Positions 5,641 to 5,645 of a stretch of 5,645 nucleotides of DNA are shown piece after piece; within the stretch, counting starts at the first letter, position 1, and each line of letters starts with the position of its first letter. The translations under genes and the position numbers were made by a program. The notes below the pieces were generated by a model, which did not search any database, had not been told where the DNA came from, and saw nothing but the letters and a program-made list of their open reading frames with translations. The DNA is from Chloroflexota bacterium. Its GTDB lineage: Bacteria; Chloroflexota; Anaerolineae; B4-G1. Where the stretch lies: assembly GCA_024232355.1 (NCBI GenBank), contig JAAEPW010001012.1:1-5645 (forward strand). Reading direction: 5' to 3'.

Positions 5641-5645
5641 AAAGA

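Overview
The window looks like a bacterial chromosome segment that joins a decayed, mobile-element-rich region (about 1-1430) to a block of two-component signalling genes read leftward (about 1475-5505). The organism is most likely a Chloroflexota member, perhaps Anaerolineae/Caldilineae-like. This is an inference from three protein styles recalled for that group: cytosolic REC-GAF-GAF-HisKA_3 kinases paired with NarL/FixJ regulators, PAS-type hybrid kinases with a 'GEWVRITVSDTGTGIPP' ATPase core, and a Cys-containing transposase N-terminus. No marker gene proves the assignment.

Left part. A transposase-like gene starts at 274 on the minus strand and runs off the left edge. A good sigma70-type promoter (TTGACA, 17-base spacer, TAAAGT) sits just upstream of it. 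Nothing recognisable follows until a diverged tandem duplication with a period of about 217 bases (about 629-1061). Next comes a frameshifted fragment of a DnaC/IstB-like AAA+ helicase-loader ATPase on the plus strand (1246-1427) whose P-loop is destroyed. This part looks like a graveyard of mobile or replicon genes.

Right part. Three minus-strand genes are arranged head to tail: (i) a 5'-truncated hybrid histidine kinase that keeps the ATP-lid half of its ATPase domain and a whole receiver (5487-4726); (ii) an 850-residue REC / conserved sensor module / GAF / GAF / HisKA_3 / HATPase kinase (4733-2181), overlapping the first gene by 8 bases; (iii) a NarL/FixJ response regulator with a LuxR-type DNA-binding domain (2131-1475). 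A short inverted repeat follows the last stop codon. The likely circuit is that the HisKA_3 kinase phosphorylates the NarL regulator, with its own N-terminal receiver as an extra input. The truncated kinase once fed this circuit and may now supply only a stand-alone receiver.

Most notable points. A 38-base palindrome lies inside the receiver of the truncated kinase and encodes about 12 extra residues in frame. The abrupt loss of kinase homology near 5505 is followed upstream by two imperfect palindromes, suggesting a rearrangement or mobile-element boundary. The 850-residue kinase carries a conserved but functionally unnamed sensor module. I did not find a convincing complete new system such as a defence island, a CRISPR array or a retron.
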